Assembly: GCA_937916075.1 (NCBI GenBank)
Contig: CALGHW010000299.1
Span: 1-7,071 of the forward strand
DNA length: 7,071 nucleotides
Origin: an uncultured Prevotella sp.
Lineage (GTDB): Bacteria; Bacteroidota; Bacteroidia; Bacteroidales; Bacteroidaceae
Direction: 5' to 3'
Every line of letters starts with the position of its first letter. Within the stretch, counting starts at the first letter, position 1. Below are positions 1 to 6,140 of the stretch, in pieces. Position numbers and translations under genes: made by a program. Below the pieces are notes generated by a model. The model ran no database searches. It was given only the letters and a program-made list of their open reading frames with translations, and was not told the origin of the DNA.

Positions 1-433
1 TGTGGACACCGAGTCGGACACAGCCATCGGCTTTCGGTCCCATGAAGTCCTCTGTCTTTGCCGTGATGTCGGAGTCGAAGGTGAAGAGGTCTATGATTTC
101 CTGCTTGTACTTGGTGAAGAGGTCATAGAATCTCACATACCATCCTTCCACGACAAAAGTCTTGTGGCGGAGCATCCATTGCTCCTTGGTGGCCATGTCC
201 TCCTCTTGGTCATGAAAAGCCACGGTGGGTATCAGGCCCCACTTGGCTCCATACTTGGCCACGAGGTAAGTCAGGAAATAGTGCCAGGGCGTGTGGCATA
301 TCTTGAAGTATTGGTATTTATAGCAGAAGCGCATTGACACACTCCGCCGGCCATGCTCGCGTGCCCAGGCGTACACATGGCCGTATTGCAGGATGTTGTT
401 GCACATTCTTCCCTTGTCTTTTGCGAAAATCAT
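1..433 (-). CDS. GT11-like (alpha-1,2-fucosyltransferase-type) glycosyltransferase, N-terminal part
   Basis: This is a partial gene: 144 codons are visible and the 3' end lies beyond base 1. The reading frame is open from the ATG at 433 to the window edge. The N-terminus reads KGRMCNNILQYGHVYAW (residues 7-23), which resembles the GGLGNQ-x-FQYAF start of GT11 alpha-1,2-fucosyltransferases, where this loop contributes to GDP-fucose binding. A later segment, VEGWYVRFYDLFTKYK (95-110), has the aromatic/basic pattern seen before the catalytic core. The last visible residues are LGVH followed by one A, which fits the start of the family's HxRRGDY motif. The role would be transfer of a sugar, likely fucose from GDP-fucose, to an LPS or capsule glycan in the cytoplasm. 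The start lies 39 bases after the acyltransferase stop, so it is probably cotranscribed. Fold-family assignment is likely; the sugar and the linkage are inference. Confidence 0.6.
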   Translation of the reverse strand, partial: MIFAKDKGRMCNNILQYGHVYAWAREHGRRSVSMRFCYKYQYFKICHTPWHYFLTYLVAKYGAKWGLIPTVAFHDQEEDMATKEQWMLRHKTFVVEGWYVRFYDLFTKYKQEIIDLFTFDSDITAKTEDFMGPKADGCVRLGVH

Positions 434-472
434 GATGAGTGGGTTGCTTGAGGCTTTCGGTATTTTGTCTTG

Positions 473-1393
473 TTATCTCATCTTGTGGGTGACGGGATCT
501 ATCTTCCGCATCCACTCTTCCCGGGTGCGCTTCCACCGGTTGTGGGTCCAGAGCCAGAAGGCCGGTTGGCGCTCGATGGTTTTTTCCAGGGCTCTGAAGT
601 ACAGTTCGGTCACACCATATTCCGGCAGTTCGTCCGGTTTGTCCGTGAGCAGGTGGAACTCGCCCTCATATTGTCCGCGCCTGATGCGCTTCATGTCGAG
701 ATAGAACACGGCAAATCCCGCTTTGCGGGCTATTCGCTCGGTGCCGGTGAGCACGGGCGTGTCGTGGTGCAGGAAGTCGGTCCAATAGTGTATGTTGTTC
801 CAAAACGGCACCTGGTCGGCAATGAAGCCGATGATAATCTGCTGTTTCTCCTGGCGTTTCTTCACGATATAGCGCAGGGTCTCGGCCATCGGTATGCTGA
901 CGGCGCCAAAGCGGCTGCGCAGTTTCAGGAAGAGATTGTCAAACTCCTTGTTCTCCAGCGGGTGGTATATTTGTCCGCAGAGGGCGCGGTCGCCCACAAA
1001 CAGCGGGATGGATGTCACCCATTCCCAGTTGCAGTAGTGCCCCAGATAGAGGGCTATCGACTGTCCCTTGTCAAAGGCCTCGTTGATTTTCTCGGAGCCC
1101 ACAAACTGCATCCTGCGCTGTATCTCCTTTTGGCTCATGGTGAAGAGCTTCAGCGTCTCCACGATATAGTCGCAGAACCAGGCATAGAAGTCTTTCTCTA
1201 TCCGGACGATTTCATGCTTGCTCTTCTGTGGGAAGGAGTCGGTGAGATTCTTCCTCACCAGCGGCCGCCGGTACCTCACGATATAATATACGAGGTAAAA
1301 CAGTCCGTCGCTGACCAGGTAGAGCAGCCGGAGAGGCAGTAGGGATATCAGGAACCCCACGATATAGACGATGCTGGACAAAAGTTTTTGCAT
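473..1393 (-). CDS. LpxL/HtrB-family lipid A (lysophospholipid) acyltransferase
   Basis: This 306-residue protein matches the usual size of the lipid A late acyltransferase family, which adds a secondary acyl chain to the Kdo-lipid A precursor at the inner face of the inner membrane. A hydrophobic N-terminal segment (about residues 6-29) would anchor it. The catalytic HX4E motif is present as GHYCNWEW, with H119 and E124. Further family blocks are FIADQVP (190-196), GTERIARKAGFAVFYLDMKR (217-236) and FWLWTHNRWK (279-288), the last typical of the family's C-terminus. The ATG at 1393 gives a normal membrane-anchor start. It begins 52 bases after the miaB stop, with no clear promoter or terminator in the gap, so cotranscription with miaB is likely. 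Bacteroidota lipid A is commonly penta-acylated, and this gene would supply the secondary chain; acyl-chain specificity cannot be read from sequence. Family call is secure, exact paralogue less so. Confidence 0.9.
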   Translation of the reverse strand: MQKLLSSIVYIVGFLISLLPLRLLYLVSDGLFYLVYYIVRYRRPLVRKNLTDSFPQKSKHEIVRIEKDFYAWFCDYIVETLKLFTMSQKEIQRRMQFVGSEKINEAFDKGQSIALYLGHYCNWEWVTSIPLFVGDRALCGQIYHPLENKEFDNLFLKLRSRFGAVSIPMAETLRYIVKKRQEKQQIIIGFIADQVPFWNNIHYWTDFLHHDTPVLTGTERIARKAGFAVFYLDMKRIRRGQYEGEFHLLTDKPDELPEYGVTELYFRALEKTIERQPAFWLWTHNRWKRTREEWMRKIDPVTHKMR

Positions 1394-1397
1394 GCTT

Positions 1398-1444
1398 GGA
1401 TGTCGTATAAGGATGACTGTTAAGTTATTCTTTTGCGGATGTCG
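1398..1444. repeat. Pair of 8-base direct repeats in the miaB-acyltransferase gap
   Basis: The octamer GGATGTCG occurs at 1398-1405 and again at 1437-1444, just before the acyltransferase start and just after the miaB stop in transcription order. The copies are exact, 39 bases apart start to start, and do not extend beyond 8 bases. No mobile element lies between them. They may be chance. Confidence 0.35.
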
Positions 1445-1445
1445 C

Positions 1446-2780
1446 TTACTGACATTCCTCGCCCATCAGGGTGGCGCTTGTGGAACCGACAATCTTCACT
1501 CTCACCGTCTCGCCGATGTGGTGGTTTCCCTTGTCGAACACGACCACCTTGTTTTGTTCCGTGCGGCCGAAGAGTTGCTCGCGCGAACGCTTGCTGAAGC
1601 CCTCTACCAGCACGTCAAACTCCTTGCCCTCGTCGTGCTTGTTGGCCTTGGCCGACAGTTCGGTCTGGAGCTGTATCAGTTCGTTGAGGCGGCGTATCTT
1701 CACTTCTTCGGGCACGTCGTCGGGCAAGTGCTTGGAGGCATAGGTGCCTGGGCGCTCACTGTACTTAAACATGAAGGCCGAGTCGTATCCCACCTCGCGC
1801 ATCAGGTCGAGCGATTGCTGGTGGTCTTCCTCGGTCTCCGAGTGGTAGCCCACGAAGATGTCGGTCGACAGGCCACAGTCGGGCACGATGCGCCGGATGG
1901 TGGCCACCCGGTCCAGGTACCACTCCCGGGTGTATTTCCGGTTCATCAGTTTCAGAATGCGGTTGCTGCCGCTCTGCACGGGTAGGTGGATATGTTTGCA
2001 CACATTGGGCATCTCGGCGATGACCTTCAGTGTCTCGTCGCTCATGTCCTTGGGGTGTGATGTGGTGAAGCGCACCCGCATCTCGGGCACTGCCTCAGCC
2101 ACGAGGCGGAGCAGTCGGGGGAAGGTGATGATAGTCTGTTCGCCTTCCTTGTCGCTCTCAAAGCGGTAGGAGTTGACGTTTTGTCCCAACAACGTCACTT
2201 CCTTGAATCCCCGGTCGCGCAGGTCGCGCACCTCTCGGAGGATGCTCTCCACGTCGCGGCTGCGCTCCCGCCCGCGGGTGTAGGGCACGATGCAGTAGTG
2301 GCAGAAGTTGTTGCAGCCGCGCATGATGCTCACAAAGCCGCCTATCTTGGCTCCGTGCAGGCGTTGCGGCACGATGTCGCGGTAGGTCTCGGTGGTGCTC
2401 AGGTGGATGTTGATGGCCTTGCCCACGGTCTCGGCGGCGGCCACCAGTTCGGGCAACGACAGGTAGGCGTCGGGTCCGGCCACGAGGTTGGCGTGGTGGT
2501 TTTCTATCAGGTCGTCCTTCACCCGCTCGGCCATGCAGCCCAGCACGCCCAGGATTATGTTGCGTCCCTGTTTCTTACGCTCGGCGTTGAGCGTGTCCAG
2601 CCGGTGGTATATCTTTTGTTCGGCATTGTCGCGCACGGAGCACGTGTTCAGGAATATGGCGTCGGCCTCGTCTATGTTGTCACACACCTCATAGTCGGCC
2701 ATCTTCATGACCGAGGCCACTACTTCCGAGTCGGCCACGTTCATCTGGCAACCATAGGTCTCAATAAAAAGTTTTTTCAT
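1446..2780 (-). CDS. miaB: tRNA-2-methylthio-N6-dimethylallyladenosine synthase MiaB
   Basis: MiaB is a radical-SAM methylthiotransferase that converts i6A37 to ms2i6A37 in tRNAs reading codons that start with U, improving decoding accuracy. The 444-residue protein has the complete family architecture. The N-terminal UPF0004 domain starts with YGCQMN (9-14) and supplies C11, C47 and C82 as ligands of the auxiliary [4Fe-4S] cluster. The radical-SAM domain carries CxxxCxxC at C156, C160 and C163 (RGCNNFCHYC). The conserved LLGQNVNSY (197-205), TTSHP (239-243) and HLPVQSGSN (265-273) blocks are present. A C-terminal TRAM domain (about 380-444) would bind tRNA. The YGCQMN and NTCSVR forms point to MiaB rather than MtaB or RimO. 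The ATG at 2780 puts the first cysteine at its usual position. A Bacteroidota promoter box lies about 25 bases upstream, and the gene heads a probable operon with the acyltransferase. Confidence 0.97.
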   Translation of the reverse strand: MKKLFIETYGCQMNVADSEVVASVMKMADYEVCDNIDEADAIFLNTCSVRDNAEQKIYHRLDTLNAERKKQGRNIILGVLGCMAERVKDDLIENHHANLVAGPDAYLSLPELVAAAETVGKAINIHLSTTETYRDIVPQRLHGAKIGGFVSIMRGCNNFCHYCIVPYTRGRERSRDVESILREVRDLRDRGFKEVTLLGQNVNSYRFESDKEGEQTIITFPRLLRLVAEAVPEMRVRFTTSHPKDMSDETLKVIAEMPNVCKHIHLPVQSGSNRILKLMNRKYTREWYLDRVATIRRIVPDCGLSTDIFVGYHSETEEDHQQSLDLMREVGYDSAFMFKYSERPGTYASKHLPDDVPEEVKIRRLNELIQLQTELSAKANKHDEGKEFDVLVEGFSKRSREQLFGRTEQNKVVVFDKGNHHIGETVRVKIVGSTSATLMGEECQ

Positions 2781-2804
2781 TTTTCACATATTAATATATG
2801 ATTG

Positions 2805-2812
2805 CAAAGTTA
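2805..2812 (-). promoter_or_regulatory. Bacteroidota-type -7 promoter box for miaB
   Basis: On the minus strand this reads TAACTTTG, an exact match to the TAnnTTTG -7 consensus recognised by the primary sigma factor of Bacteroides relatives, and it is followed by the common C-A-A. A TTTG that could serve as the -33 element lies at 2837-2840, but the 24-base spacer is somewhat longer than usual, so that half is weak. Transcription would start around 2797, giving a short AT-rich leader of roughly 17 bases before the ATG at 2780. No Shine-Dalgarno sequence is evident, as is normal in this phylum. Confidence 0.7.
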
Positions 2813-2883
2813 ATGGAAAAATCTGACTTGGCGAAACAAAAGCGTTTCTAAATACTGTTTGTGCTTATGATATATAGAGTTGT

Positions 2884-2951
2884 GACAACAGCGTTGTGGC
2901 TGCATGGAATGTGGTGATACCGACATTTCTTGCAGCCACAACGCTGTTGTC
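2884..2951. terminator. Long near-perfect hairpin, candidate terminator after the GT4 gene
   Basis: Bases 2884-2904 and 2931-2951 are perfect 21-base inverted repeats (each arm starts GACAACAGCGTTGTGG when read outward-in on its own strand). The stem continues after one T-T mismatch with seven more pairs (2906-2912 with 2923-2929, one of them G-U), and possibly three more around a GAT loop. It begins 6 bases after the GT4 stop codon and lies upstream of the miaB promoter, so it separates the two transcription units. For leftward transcription the following bases are not U-rich. For rightward transcription it is followed by TCTTTTTTAT, which would be a good intrinsic terminator although no plus-strand gene is present. 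It probably ends or protects the 3' end of the GT transcript and may also block antisense transcription. Confidence 0.65.
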
Positions 2952-2957
2952 TCTTTT

Positions 2958-4118
2958 TTATTTCAAATTTCTGTATACATCGGCCAGTTGTCGGGCAGAT
3001 TTCTCCCAGGTGTACCTTGTCAGGCGCTGGCGTTGTTTCTTGAGCAACTCTTCTTTCTCGTTGGTGTCGAGGTGATACAATGTCTCAAACTGTTCCTCAA
3101 AGTCGCACTCCTTGTCGTTCATATTGAAATAAACGGCGGCGTCTCCGGCTATTTCCGGGAAGCAACTGGCGTTGTTCAGCATGACGGGACAATCCGCTTT
3201 GTAGGCTTCCAGAATGGGTATTCCGAAGCCCTCGTATTCTGAGGGGTACACAAAGGCCACGGCATGGTGGTAAACATCCAAGAACTCTTGGTCAGACTTG
3301 ATGAACCGTTGTATGAACCTGTCGTATATGTCGTGGTTTTTCAGCATTTGGGTCTCTTCGTCATTAAACGGGCTGCCTGTGCAGACCACCATCAGCTCTT
3401 TGTGCCTTTTCAGAATAGGAGTCACAGCCTTGGCAAATCTTCTGAAGTTCTTGTAGAGCCATCTGTCACCCACATAGAGCAGGTATTCGCCTTCAATGGG
3501 GCTTTTTGCCGATGGGGTGTAAGGAGTGGTGTCCGTTCCGTGGTAGATGACACTGATTTTCTCTTCCGGAATATTGAAGAGCCGTTGTAAGTCCTTCTTG
3601 GTACATTCGCTGACGGCAATGATGTGGTCGGCTTGTGGAATCACTATTTTTTTCCAGGCCACTTGATTGTCTGTCTGTGAATAGTAATTTGGGAAAAGCT
3701 CGGTTATCATGTCGTGTACGGTCAGAACGAGGGGCTTCTTTTTCAGATAGGGCAAATAATAAGGAGAGAAGAATGTGGGATGAAAGATGTCATAGTCTCC
3801 TTCCTTGATTTGCTTGATTGACTTCGCCAGATTGAGCTGAGGCGGACAGTCCCATTTCTTGTATTGGCCGAACTTGCAGTTGTAGTACAGCTTGTACAGA
3901 AATTTCTTGGCCGGGTCATTCCCTTTCCAGAGAAACTGTTGGTAGGTGTGTCCCACAGGCGGCACGCCTATGTTGTTGAGATATACATTGTCGGTCTCCA
4001 CCACACTGAAGGTTGCCTCGATGTCTTTGGGCAAATGTTTGTAGAGCTCAACAAAACAACGCGAAACGCCACCGTGTCTTTGCATGTCAAAGGCTTGGCT
4101 GTCATACAGTATCTTCAT
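2958..4118 (-). CDS. GT4-family (GT-B fold) glycosyltransferase
   Basis: This 386-residue protein is a complete retaining GT4 glycosyltransferase, expected to add one sugar from a nucleotide-sugar donor to a lipid-linked or LPS glycan at the cytoplasmic face of the inner membrane. The N-terminal Rossmann half opens with MKILYDSQAFDMQRHGGVSR, including the glycine-rich acceptor-side loop H15-G16-G17-V18. DIFHPTFFSP (110-119) and TVHDM (133-137) follow. The C-terminal donor domain shows HGTD (193-196), LLYVGDRWLYKNF (213-225) and the EX7E motif in EYEGFGIPILEA, with E296 and E304. The length is normal for the family. Its ATG overlaps the stop codon of the upstream tandem GT2 gene as ATGA (4115-4118), so the two are very likely translationally coupled and act on the same glycan. 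The donor sugar and linkage cannot be decided from sequence. Confidence 0.93.
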   Translation of the reverse strand: MKILYDSQAFDMQRHGGVSRCFVELYKHLPKDIEATFSVVETDNVYLNNIGVPPVGHTYQQFLWKGNDPAKKFLYKLYYNCKFGQYKKWDCPPQLNLAKSIKQIKEGDYDIFHPTFFSPYYLPYLKKKPLVLTVHDMITELFPNYYSQTDNQVAWKKIVIPQADHIIAVSECTKKDLQRLFNIPEEKISVIYHGTDTTPYTPSAKSPIEGEYLLYVGDRWLYKNFRRFAKAVTPILKRHKELMVVCTGSPFNDEETQMLKNHDIYDRFIQRFIKSDQEFLDVYHHAVAFVYPSEYEGFGIPILEAYKADCPVMLNNASCFPEIAGDAAVYFNMNDKECDFEEQFETLYHLDTNEKEELLKKQRQRLTRYTWEKSARQLADVYRNLK

Positions 4119-6058
4119 GCGAAAAGGTCTTTAAAGAAATATTTCAAACCATATTTAACCACACTGAGGTCGCGTTGGATGGGTGACCGCTTGTTGAGTG
4201 CCTTCCCCACTTTCTCTCTCAACCGTTCTTTGTATTTGAGCCTTTTAGCCCTTTTGGGAGTCATCTCTTGTGTGTTTTCCTCTTCTTCTTCCTCCTCCTC
4301 GACAGGCAGGCCTTTTCGTTGTGCCAAGAACTTGTTGTATCGCTTTTGCAGCGTCTTGCCTTTTGTTCCGCTCTCTGCGATGATTTCCAGAATGGTGTCA
4401 TGTCTTTCTTTAGCGTCGAGCGCCTTGTTGGTGCCTGATATTCCGTCAAGGTAGAAGATGGACACGAATATCTCAAGGGCGGCAAAGGTGCAGTCGTTGA
4501 CAAACCATCCCTTGAAGAATTGTTCCCAGTCTGACACGATACGGTGTTGCTCGTTGAAAGGGAGCTTTCTCAATACTTCAGTCCTGGTGAATTGTGACTG
4601 GTGGCACAGGGCGTTTGACAGCATGAAGTCTATGTTCATGGTCTGGGGAGGAATGAAGGGGTAGGCCTTGTCACGTTCCATGTAGACCGAGCGTCCACAG
4701 ATATAGTCATAAGTACCCAGTCTGTCAATACAGTTTTCCAGCACCTGTGCCGAGAAGAAGGTGTCTCCCGAGTTCATGAACAGGCAGTACTCTCCGTGGG
4801 CCATGCCTACGGCCTTGTTCATGGCATTGTATATACCCTCGTCTGGTTCGCTTACCCAGGTGTCTATCCTTTCTTGTGAGGCGATGTATTCCTTGCTTCC
4901 GTCGGTAGAACCTCCGTCAACCACGATAAATTCATATCCGGTGTAGGTCTGCGACGTGATGGACGGTATGGTACGCTTCAGGCCGTCGAGGTTATTATAA
5001 TTAATGGTGATGATGGAAAGTTTCATATTATAGGTCTCTGGTTGAACGTCATGATGCTTTAGATAGCGTTTTTTGTAGTATTCGAATCCGAGCTTTTCGG
5101 GCAGCAGGTGATGAAGGTATCTTGTCTTTTCTCTTGTTTTCAAGTCTTTCATCCTCATGACTCTTGTGATGCCCCAGCCCTTTTGTTGCCTGAGCAGATG
5201 GTACCTGCGTCTCGCCTCCTGTGGATTGCCCTCTTTGAGAGGGTCCATCAGCAGGTCTTTCAACTGTTCTTCTATATGCTTGTAGACCACAGGATTGTTT
5301 CTGACATCTTTCTTGTCGGGAGCCGTGCCGTTGAAGATATAGTCGAGCAGGTGTGTCATGCCCTTCATCCTCTGTTCTTGGTGCAGCTTTTTGTTGTCCG
5401 ATGTAGTGATGGAGCCAGGGTGTACATAGTAGTTGTAAGTGTGCTTCAATACCACGTAGAGCTTGTCCAGGCACATGGCGCAATAATAGTTCCATAACAC
5501 GTCTTCATGTATGATACCAACGATGAAGAAGAGGTGGTTGCGCAGGATGAAGTCCTTTTTTATCAGCTTGTTCCATGGCATCCCGTAGAGCTTGTAGGTA
5601 AATTGGGCCTTGATAATCTCGTCTGAGCCGTATGTCTGTTCGGGCATGGCCAGCGGGTCGAAATAGAGGGGGCCGATGATTTTGTAGTTGCCCACCACCA
5701 TTTCGATGCTGTTGTCGGCTATGGCAGGTTTCAGCAATGTCTCGATACAGTCAGGAGTGATGCTGTCGTCGCTGTCCAGAAAATAGATGTATTCGCCTTT
5801 TGCTTCCTGAATGCCGGTGTTTCTTGCGCTTGATACGCCTTTGTTATGTTCATGTCGGATGATTCTGACGGGTATCTTTCCTTGGTATCCGGCAAGCAGG
5901 TTCTCGATGACCTCCAATGTTCCATCTGTACCACAATCGTCAATGAGCAGCACTTCCACGTTCTCGTAGGTTTGCGCTGTCGCTGAGGTCAGACACCGCT
6001 GGATGTATGCTGCTGCATTGTAGCATGGTATGATGATAGAAACAAGAGGTTGTTTCAT
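4115..6058 (-). CDS. Tandem-domain GT2 glycosyltransferase with acidic tract and basic C-terminal tail
   Basis: This 647-residue protein contains two GT-A fold GT2 domains. Domain 1 (about 4-215) has VSIIIPCYNAAAYI, the nucleotide-binding aspartates in LLIDDCGTDGT (37-47), the DxD motif in FLDSDD (D95, D97) and HEDVLWNYY (184-192) with a likely catalytic Glu-Asp. A helical, charged linker follows (about 216-340). Domain 2 (about 345-540) has MKLSIITINYNN, FIVVDGGSTDGS (378-388), DEGIYNAMNKAVG (406-418), FMNSGD in the DxD position (427-432), CHQSQF and VSDWEQF, and resembles WcaE-like colanic acid transferases. Eight Glu at 587-594 precede a Lys/Arg-rich tail (601-624). Most GT2 enzymes here would be single-domain proteins of 250-350 residues, so this is a fusion that could add two sugars in succession. 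It starts 82 bases after the ABC exporter gene and overlaps the GT4 gene by 4 bases. The family is certain; substrates are unknown. Confidence 0.93.
   Translation of the reverse strand: MKQPLVSIIIPCYNAAAYIQRCLTSATAQTYENVEVLLIDDCGTDGTLEVIENLLAGYQGKIPVRIIRHEHNKGVSSARNTGIQEAKGEYIYFLDSDDSITPDCIETLLKPAIADNSIEMVVGNYKIIGPLYFDPLAMPEQTYGSDEIIKAQFTYKLYGMPWNKLIKKDFILRNHLFFIVGIIHEDVLWNYYCAMCLDKLYVVLKHTYNYYVHPGSITTSDNKKLHQEQRMKGMTHLLDYIFNGTAPDKKDVRNNPVVYKHIEEQLKDLLMDPLKEGNPQEARRRYHLLRQQKGWGITRVMRMKDLKTREKTRYLHHLLPEKLGFEYYKKRYLKHHDVQPETYNMKLSIITINYNNLDGLKRTIPSITSQTYTGYEFIVVDGGSTDGSKEYIASQERIDTWVSEPDEGIYNAMNKAVGMAHGEYCLFMNSGDTFFSAQVLENCIDRLGTYDYICGRSVYMERDKAYPFIPPQTMNIDFMLSNALCHQSQFTRTEVLRKLPFNEQHRIVSDWEQFFKGWFVNDCTFAALEIFVSIFYLDGISGTNKALDAKERHDTILEIIAESGTKGKTLQKRYNKFLAQRKGLPVEEEEEEEENTQEMTPKRAKRLKYKERLREKVGKALNKRSPIQRDLSVVKYGLKYFFKDLFA
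4277..4300 (-). repeat. GAG/GAA triplet run encoding eight glutamates
   Basis: The run consists of eight consecutive GAG or GAA codons near the 3' end of the tandem GT2 gene. It contains a stretch of three GAG and a stretch of three GAA codons. Slippage in whole triplets would change the number of glutamates without shifting the frame. It sits between the second catalytic domain and the basic tail. Confidence 0.8.
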
Positions 6059-6105
6059 AATGTATTGTTCCGTATTTGTTTAGTGTGTGAACTTCTGTTC
6101 TTGTT

Positions 6106-6120
6106 GCCATGTGCCATGGC
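6106..6120. repeat. Small inverted repeat in the ABC-GT2 gap
   Basis: GCCATG (6106-6111) and CATGGC (6115-6120) form a 6-base-pair stem with a 3-base loop. It lies in the 82-base gap between the exporter stop and the tandem GT2 start. No T-run follows it in the direction of transcription, so it does not look like a full terminator. No TAnnTTTG box is visible in this gap, which favours cotranscription of the exporter and GT2 genes. Confidence 0.35.
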
Positions 6121-6140
6121 TCAGTCTGGGCGTGCCCGTC

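Noticed and set aside
2..337. Plus-strand open frame at the left edge
   Set aside because: The opposite strand carries an open 144-codon frame with GT11-like motifs, so this is its shadow.
470..1342. Long plus-strand open frame (290 codons) opposite the acyltransferase gene
   Set aside because: It is antisense to a gene with clear family motifs, shows no recognisable domain, and arises from codon bias on the other strand.
1446..2780. Radical-SAM enzyme of a peptide (RiPP) modification system
   Set aside because: The UPF0004 cysteines, the CxxxCxxC motif and the TRAM domain identify it as MiaB, and no precursor peptide lies nearby.
2181..2801. Plus-strand open frame (206 codons) opposite miaB
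   Set aside because: It is fully antisense to miaB, rich in His, Val and Gly as expected from the complement of G+C-biased codons, and has no family signature.
2884..2951. Small transposable element (MITE) reading of the palindrome
   Set aside because: No flanking target-site duplication is visible, and the element is nearly all stem directly after a stop codon, which fits a terminator better.
4277..4300. Phase-variable repeat switching the tandem GT2 on and off
   Set aside because: The unit is a triplet, so slippage changes length only in whole codons and cannot shift the frame.
5049..5495. Minus-strand open frame of 148 codons inside the tandem GT2 gene
   Set aside because: It is in another frame of the linker region, has low-complexity charged composition and no motif, while the main frame is continuous.
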